Source: a bacterium (GTDB lineage Bacteria > JAGOBX01). Taken from it: a stretch of 64,000 bases of DNA. The position numbers and the translations under genes were made by a program. The DNA is taken from positions 12,702 through 76,701 of the forward strand of contig JAKPEO010000109.1 of NCBI GenBank assembly GCA_029551925.1. The letters are read 5' to 3'. How positions within the stretch are numbered: the first letter of the stretch is position 1; each line of letters begins with the position of its first letter. This document shows, piece by piece, positions 60,144 through 64,000 of this stretch. The notes under the pieces were generated by a model. The model was not told the origin of the DNA. It was given only the letters and a program-made list of their open reading frames with translations, and made no database searches.

Positions 60144-62243
60144 ATGGCAAGAGATTATAGTTTGGAAAAAACAAGAAATATTGGGATTATGGCGCATATT
60201 GATGCAGGTAAGACCACTACAACCGAACGCATTTTGTTTTTTACAGGTAAAACGCATAAATTAGGAGAAGTGCACGATGGCACTGCCACTATGGACTGGA
60301 TGAAACAAGAGCAAGAGCGTGGCATTACAATCACATCAGCAGCTACGACTTGTTTTTGGAAAAATCATAAAATTAATATTATAGACACGCCCGGACATGT
60401 GGATTTTACTGTTGAAGTAGAGCGCTCCTTACGAGTGCTTGACGGCGCGGTAGTTTTATTTTGCGCTGTTGGTGGAGTAGAGCCGCAATCAGAAACTGTA
60501 TGGAAACAATCTGACAAATATCAAGTGCCAAAAATAGCATTTGTAAATAAAATGGATAGAATTGGTGCTGATTTTTTTGGAGTAGTAGATGCAATGAAAG
60601 AACGATTAAATTGCAATGCTGTGCCTTTTCAATTGCCGATTGGCGCTGAAGAAAATTTTGAAGGCGTTATTGATTTAGTGCGTAGAGTAGCAGTGTATTA
60701 TTATGATGACGCCAAGAGCAATATAGGCATTAGAATAGAAGAAAAGCCGGTGCCTGCTGAAATGGAAGATATTGTAAAAAAATATCGTGGAATATTATTT
60801 GAACGCATAGCAGAAATAGATGAGAATTTATTGGAAAAATATTTGAACGGTGAAAAAATAGAAGTTGACGAATTAAAAGCCGCGCTGCGTAAAGCTGTTA
60901 TTAAAAATTCTATTGTTCCAGTATTTTGCGGTTCGTCATTTAAAAATAAAGGCGTTCAGCGATTATTAGACGGAATAATTGATTATCTGCCAGCGCCAAA
61001 TGATATTGAAAATATTATTGGTTTTGACCCCGAAGATAAAGATAAAAAAATAGAAATCAAACAAAGCGATGATGAGCCGTTTGTTGCATTAGCATTTAAA
61101 GTAATGAGCGATAGACACACCGGAAAACTGGTGTATTTTAGAGTGTATTCCGGAATGCTGAAAGCCGGCAGTTATGTTTTAAATACTACAACAGGAAAAC
61201 GTGAGAGAATCGGTAGAATTTTGCAGATGCATGCAAATAAACGCGAACATCGCGAAGAAATATATGCTGGCGAAATCGGAGCAGGAGTAGGGTTGACTAA
61301 TACTTTTACAGGGCATACTTTATGCAATGAAGACCGACCAGTATTATTAGAATCAATAGAATTTCCTACACCTGTTATTTCTATTGCTATTGCTCCAAAA
61401 AGCACAACTGACCGCGATAGATTGAGTATGGGCTTACAGAAATTAGCAGAAGAAGCCCCGACTTTTGAAGTTAAAATTGACACTGAATCAAATGAGACAA
61501 TTATTAGCGGGATGGGCGAATTGCATCTTGAAATTATCGTAGATAGATTGCAACACGAATTCGGCGTCGAAGCTGTCATCGGTCAGCCGCAAGTAGCATA
61601 TCGCGAAACTATCATTAGACCAATTGAAAAGGAACATAAGTATGTTAAACAAACAGGCGGTCGCGGACAATATGCACACTTATTTATAAAATTAGAACCG
61701 ACTGGTCCTGGCGGCGGCTTTGAATTTGTTAATAATATCAGACAAGGCGCAATACCCAAAGAATACATTCCCGCAATTGAAAAAGGGATACTTGAAGCAA
61801 TGAAAGAAGGAGCGTATGCAAAATTTCCTGTTGTAGATGTTCGTGTGATTTTATTTGACGGCACATATCACGAAGTAGATTCATCTGAAATGGCATTTAA
61901 AATTGCCGCTTCGCAAGCATTTAAATCAGCGTTTTTAGCCGCGAATCCAGCATTACTCGAACCTATTATGAATGTCGATATTACTTCGCCAGCAGAATAT
62001 TTAGGAGATATTACAGGCGATATTTGTCAGCGTCGCGGACAGATTTTAGCAATAGATGTTGTGCGCGGTAATCAAGTGGTAAGAGCGCGCGTGCCGCTCG
62101 CTGAAATGTTTGGCTATGCAACTAAATTACGCTCTATTACGCAAGGCCGCGCTTCGTATAATATGTATTTAGATTGTTATGAACGCGTGCCGCACGAAAT
62201 CGCTACTGAAATAGTAGAAAAACGGCAAAAACTCAATAAATAA
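60144..62243 (+). CDS. fusA: Translation elongation factor G
   Basis: This 699-residue GTPase drives ribosomal translocation. The N-terminal G domain has [19 protein letters not shown] (G1), the [11 protein letters not shown] switch (G2), [18 protein letters not shown] (G3) and [12 protein letters not shown] (G4). Domains II to V follow, with [15 protein letters not shown] and the domain [18 protein letters not shown] and [12 protein letters not shown]-type segments. Length is normal for EF-G. No rpsL/rpsG/tuf neighbours are present, so it is outside the usual str operon. The Shine-Dalgarno is GGGAG. Confidence 0.97.
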   Translation: MARDYSLEKTRNIGIMAHIDAGKTTTTERILFFTGKTHKLGEVHDGTATMDWMKQEQERGITITSAATTCFWKNHKINIIDTPGHVDFTVEVERSLRVLDGAVVLFCAVGGVEPQSETVWKQSDKYQVPKIAFVNKMDRIGADFFGVVDAMKERLNCNAVPFQLPIGAEENFEGVIDLVRRVAVYYYDDAKSNIGIRIEEKPVPAEMEDIVKKYRGILFERIAEIDENLLEKYLNGEKIEVDELKAALRKAVIKNSIVPVFCGSSFKNKGVQRLLDGIIDYLPAPNDIENIIGFDPEDKDKKIEIKQSDDEPFVALAFKVMSDRHTGKLVYFRVYSGMLKAGSYVLNTTTGKRERIGRILQMHANKREHREEIYAGEIGAGVGLTNTFTGHTLCNEDRPVLLESIEFPTPVISIAIAPKSTTDRDRLSMGLQKLAEEAPTFEVKIDTESNETIISGMGELHLEIIVDRLQHEFGVEAVIGQPQVAYRETIIRPIEKEHKYVKQTGGRGQYAHLFIKLEPTGPGGGFEFVNNIRQGAIPKEYIPAIEKGILEAMKEGAYAKFPVVDVRVILFDGTYHEVDSSEMAFKIAASQAFKSAFLAANPALLEPIMNVDITSPAEYLGDITGDICQRRGQILAIDVVRGNQVVRARVPLAEMFGYATKLRSITQGRASYNMYLDCYERVPHEIATEIVEKRQKLNK

Positions 62244-62358
62244 TAAATTCTAAAAAATTAACTTTTTTGTTTATTATTAATGATACTGACTATAATGAAC
62301 TAAAAAAAAAATAGACAAAAAAATAATATAGGGCTTTTCCTTTTTTTTATAAAGCGAA

Positions 62359-62408
62359 ATTGTGAAAATATGGAAAACTTTAAAAAAAGTTTTCCATATT
62401 TTCACAAT
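62359..62408 (+). terminator. 23-bp perfect hairpin downstream of fusA
   Basis: Arms at 62359-62381 and 62386-62408 are perfectly complementary over 23 bases around a 4-base A loop. It lies 115 bases after the fusA stop. The stem is AT-rich and is not followed by a T-run, so a transcription-stopping role is uncertain; it may be a 3'-end stabiliser or a palindromic element. Confidence 0.45.
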
Positions 62409-62453
62409 CCAAGAAGAACAAAAAATGTCTTTATTAACGACATTGTGAATTAA

Positions 62454-62550
62454 AACCTAAATTCCCAAAAATTTATAACTATAATCATAAAAATGATGTG
62501 TTTTATGCTGTTTGATCTGCATAGTTATACAAAAAGCGGGAATTTAGGTT
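62454..62550. repeat. 97-base element with nested inverted ends
   Basis: The outer 13-base ends AACCTAAATTCCC (62454-62466) and GGGAATTTAGGTT (62538-62550) are perfect complements. An inner 9-base pair (tataactat at 62474-62482, atagttata at 62521-62529) is also perfect. The centre is unpaired. Size and ends fit a miniature palindromic element or a folded RNA. Confidence 0.55.
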
Positions 62551-62984
62551 AAAACAAATTAATAAATAAATTCCGTTTTATTTATAAGCGTCTTTAATAA
62601 CTCTGATGAGTTATTAACAATCACACAAAGGAAAAATAAACCACGAAGAAGAAAAAAAAAATTATTTTATTCAATTACTTTGTGGTTAATGTTGATTTAT
62701 GATTATTTCTGCTGCAGGTTTATCCCTGCGGCTATTATTAATCACCTTCTGCGTTTTTTTATTTGTCATTTTTAGATTTTATTAAAAAAATGAAAAACAA
62801 AATGGTACTTAAAAAAATGATATTCTAATCCCAGATTTTACAGCGGCCTTGTAATTGTAGATTTTTGTTTCTGGCTAATATCACTTAATTTTTTTGAACA
62901 ATTTATATGACTGCACTCTTAAATTTCTAATTTCTGATTTTTATATTGAAAAATTTATTTTTTTTTATAGAATTATAATTTAAT

Positions 62985-64000
62985 ATGCGTGTTTTGTATA
63001 AATTTATATTTTTAATCATATTTGTTTTATTTATATCAAATAAAGGAATATTGGCAAGCGATACTACTACGCGCGTATATCTAATAAATCCGTTAAATAA
63101 TATATCTGATACGCATATTGCAAAAACCAATGATACTTTTGCAATTGATGTATATATTCATTGTTCAGAAATTTCCGATAGTTTTAATGTAATTGGTCTG
63201 TATCTGAATTTTGATACTGCGTTTTTTGCAGTTGATACTATTGCATTAAATAAAAGTGTAATTTCGTATTTTTCTAACTCTAATGCAAATTTTACAGATT
63301 CTAATGGGCAGGTTATTACAATCTCGTTGAACTCCTATTCTTTTTCCAACACAACAGGCGTGATTAATTTTTCTTTTTTTATAAAAAAATATCCGTCGCT
63401 TGAAGCGACGCTTACAAATTTTGTTGTAAAAATAGCAACAATTACTTGCACAGCATTAGCGACTTTTGATTCTACAACAATATTATGGAATACTGTAGAA
63501 CCGCGTAAGACAACATTAAGTCAAATTGGCTTTAACAAAATTTCAAGATACGACACATTCCTAATTTATTTTGAATATAAACCTTCGCCTCCGATAGTGA
63601 TAAATTTTTTAGATAATATTTGTACAAATCATCAAGCGGCCACATTCACAATAACTAAACAGTATCAATCTGACAGCGTATTAGTTTATGTGAACAATAC
63701 ATTTTATGATACGATTTTAGATTTTTCTGATACAACAATAAATTATGTTTATACATTCACAAATCAAGAAACACATACTTTTTATTTTATTACGAGAGAT
63801 ACGGCTGGGCTATTATCTGATTCTTCTATTATTTATAGACGTAATTTTGATACAACGCTGCCAGTGATAAATAGTTATTGGAACACAATATCGACAATTG
63901 AGACAACGCCGGAGATAATAGTAACATACAGCGATGCAAATTCTGGTATAAATACAAATGCGATAGCTGTATATGTGGATACAGGTTCGGGCTTAAAATT
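62985..64000 (+). CDS. Partial large secreted protein with beta-sandwich domains
   Basis: An open frame starts at the ATG at 62985 and runs without a stop to the window end (338 codons plus two bases). Residues 1-24 are a signal peptide ending LAS. Residues about 28-175 have the strand pattern of a cohesin-like domain (FAIDVYIHCSEISDSFNVIG and YLNFDTAFFAVDT). Further Ig-like, Thr/Asp-rich regions follow (about 200-290 and 295-338, with TTPEIIVTYSDANSGI, as in fibronectin/Ig-like surface proteins). It is probably an exported surface or extracellular protein and, given the SprA homologue, a possible type IX cargo. The C-terminus that could show a sorting domain lies outside the window. Confidence 0.75.
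   Translation, partial: MRVLYKFIFLIIFVLFISNKGILASDTTTRVYLINPLNNISDTHIAKTNDTFAIDVYIHCSEISDSFNVIGLYLNFDTAFFAVDTIALNKSVISYFSNSNANFTDSNGQVITISLNSYSFSNTTGVINFSFFIKKYPSLEATLTNFVVKIATITCTALATFDSTTILWNTVEPRKTTLSQIGFNKISRYDTFLIYFEYKPSPPIVINFLDNICTNHQAATFTITKQYQSDSVLVYVNNTFYDTILDFSDTTINYVYTFTNQETHTFYFITRDTAGLLSDSSIIYRRNFDTTLPVINSYWNTISTIETTPEIIVTYSDANSGINTNAIAVYVDTGSGLK

Larger units (their letters stand above)
62244..62984. other. Gene-free stretch with nested inverted repeats
   Basis: No gene is supported in these 741 bases. Two strong inverted repeats are present (62359-62408 and 62454-62550), linked by a ttcacaat/attgtgaa dyad (62401-62408 and 62441-62448). A hairpin with a GC-rich stem lies at 62711-62732. 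An 'acacaaagg/aaccacgaag/ctttgtggtt' stretch (about 62626-62688) recalls that at 7029-7126. Confidence 0.6.

Overview
The window is a 64 kb piece of a very AT-rich bacterial chromosome that uses the standard code (TGA ends many genes). A TonB-dependent receptor, a SprA-like translocon protein, a secretin and a heptosyltransferase-type glycosyltransferase all point to a cell with an outer membrane. SprA homologues belong to the type IX secretion / gliding machinery of the FCB group and relatives. With type IV pilus genes, a two-subunit-type glycyl-tRNA synthetase and SpoVG, this suggests an uncultured low-GC diderm from an FCB-related or other candidate phylum. The phylum cannot be fixed from this sequence alone.

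Layout. 1-2.6 kb: a TonB receptor under a cobalamin riboswitch with its own terminator (minus strand). 2.6-3.5 kb: glyQ, without glyS beside it. 4.1-5.0 kb: two small heat-shock proteins. 5.2-6.8 kb: a polytopic GT-C-like membrane protein, then a 950-base gene-free block rich in inverted and direct repeats. 7.8-12.2 kb: glgC with a stand-alone receiver protein, tRNA-Ser, class II fba and a lipid kinase. 12.2-13.2 kb: rplU-prp-rpmA with a strong promoter. 13.2-18 kb: a 1423-residue TPR protein coupled to a small anchored protein. 18-24.6 kb: a methyltransferase-FolK fusion, ispE, spoVG, tRNA-Gln, glmU, prs and rplY, which resembles the ispE-spoVG-glmU-prs-ctc order of Bacillus. 24.6-26.5 kb: a GT9 glycosyltransferase and exonuclease III. 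26.6-27.5 kb: at least two decayed genes, one clearly an AAA-ATPase-like (Pfam PF09820 type) protein.

27.6-42 kb: a tightly packed run of eight genes: sprA-like, a CCA-adding/poly(A) polymerase-TrpC fusion, an Ig-Na/Pi-PhoU transporter, thiL, queH, cinA, a membrane protein and truA. 42-44.7 kb: tRNA-Gly, a P-loop kinase-like protein, a small unknown protein and a Clp1/Grc3-type polynucleotide kinase. 44.8-58.1 kb: a type IV pilus assembly operon: a PilM-PilN fusion with a roughly 400-residue Pro-rich insert, PilO, PilP-like, an unknown secreted protein, a giant secretin with AMIN, Ig-like and helix-hairpin-helix modules, and a GAF membrane sensor. 58.3-62.2 kb: rpsF-ssb-rpsR-rplI and fusA. 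62.2-63 kb: inverted repeats. 63-64 kb: the start of a large secreted protein cut by the window edge.

The most unusual content is domain architecture: three gene fusions that are uncommon or, as far as I know, undescribed (CCA/PAP-TrpC, methyltransferase-FolK, PilM-insert-PilN) and a secretin ending in DNA-binding-type HhH modules. I see no CRISPR-Cas locus, intact mobile element or classical defence system.
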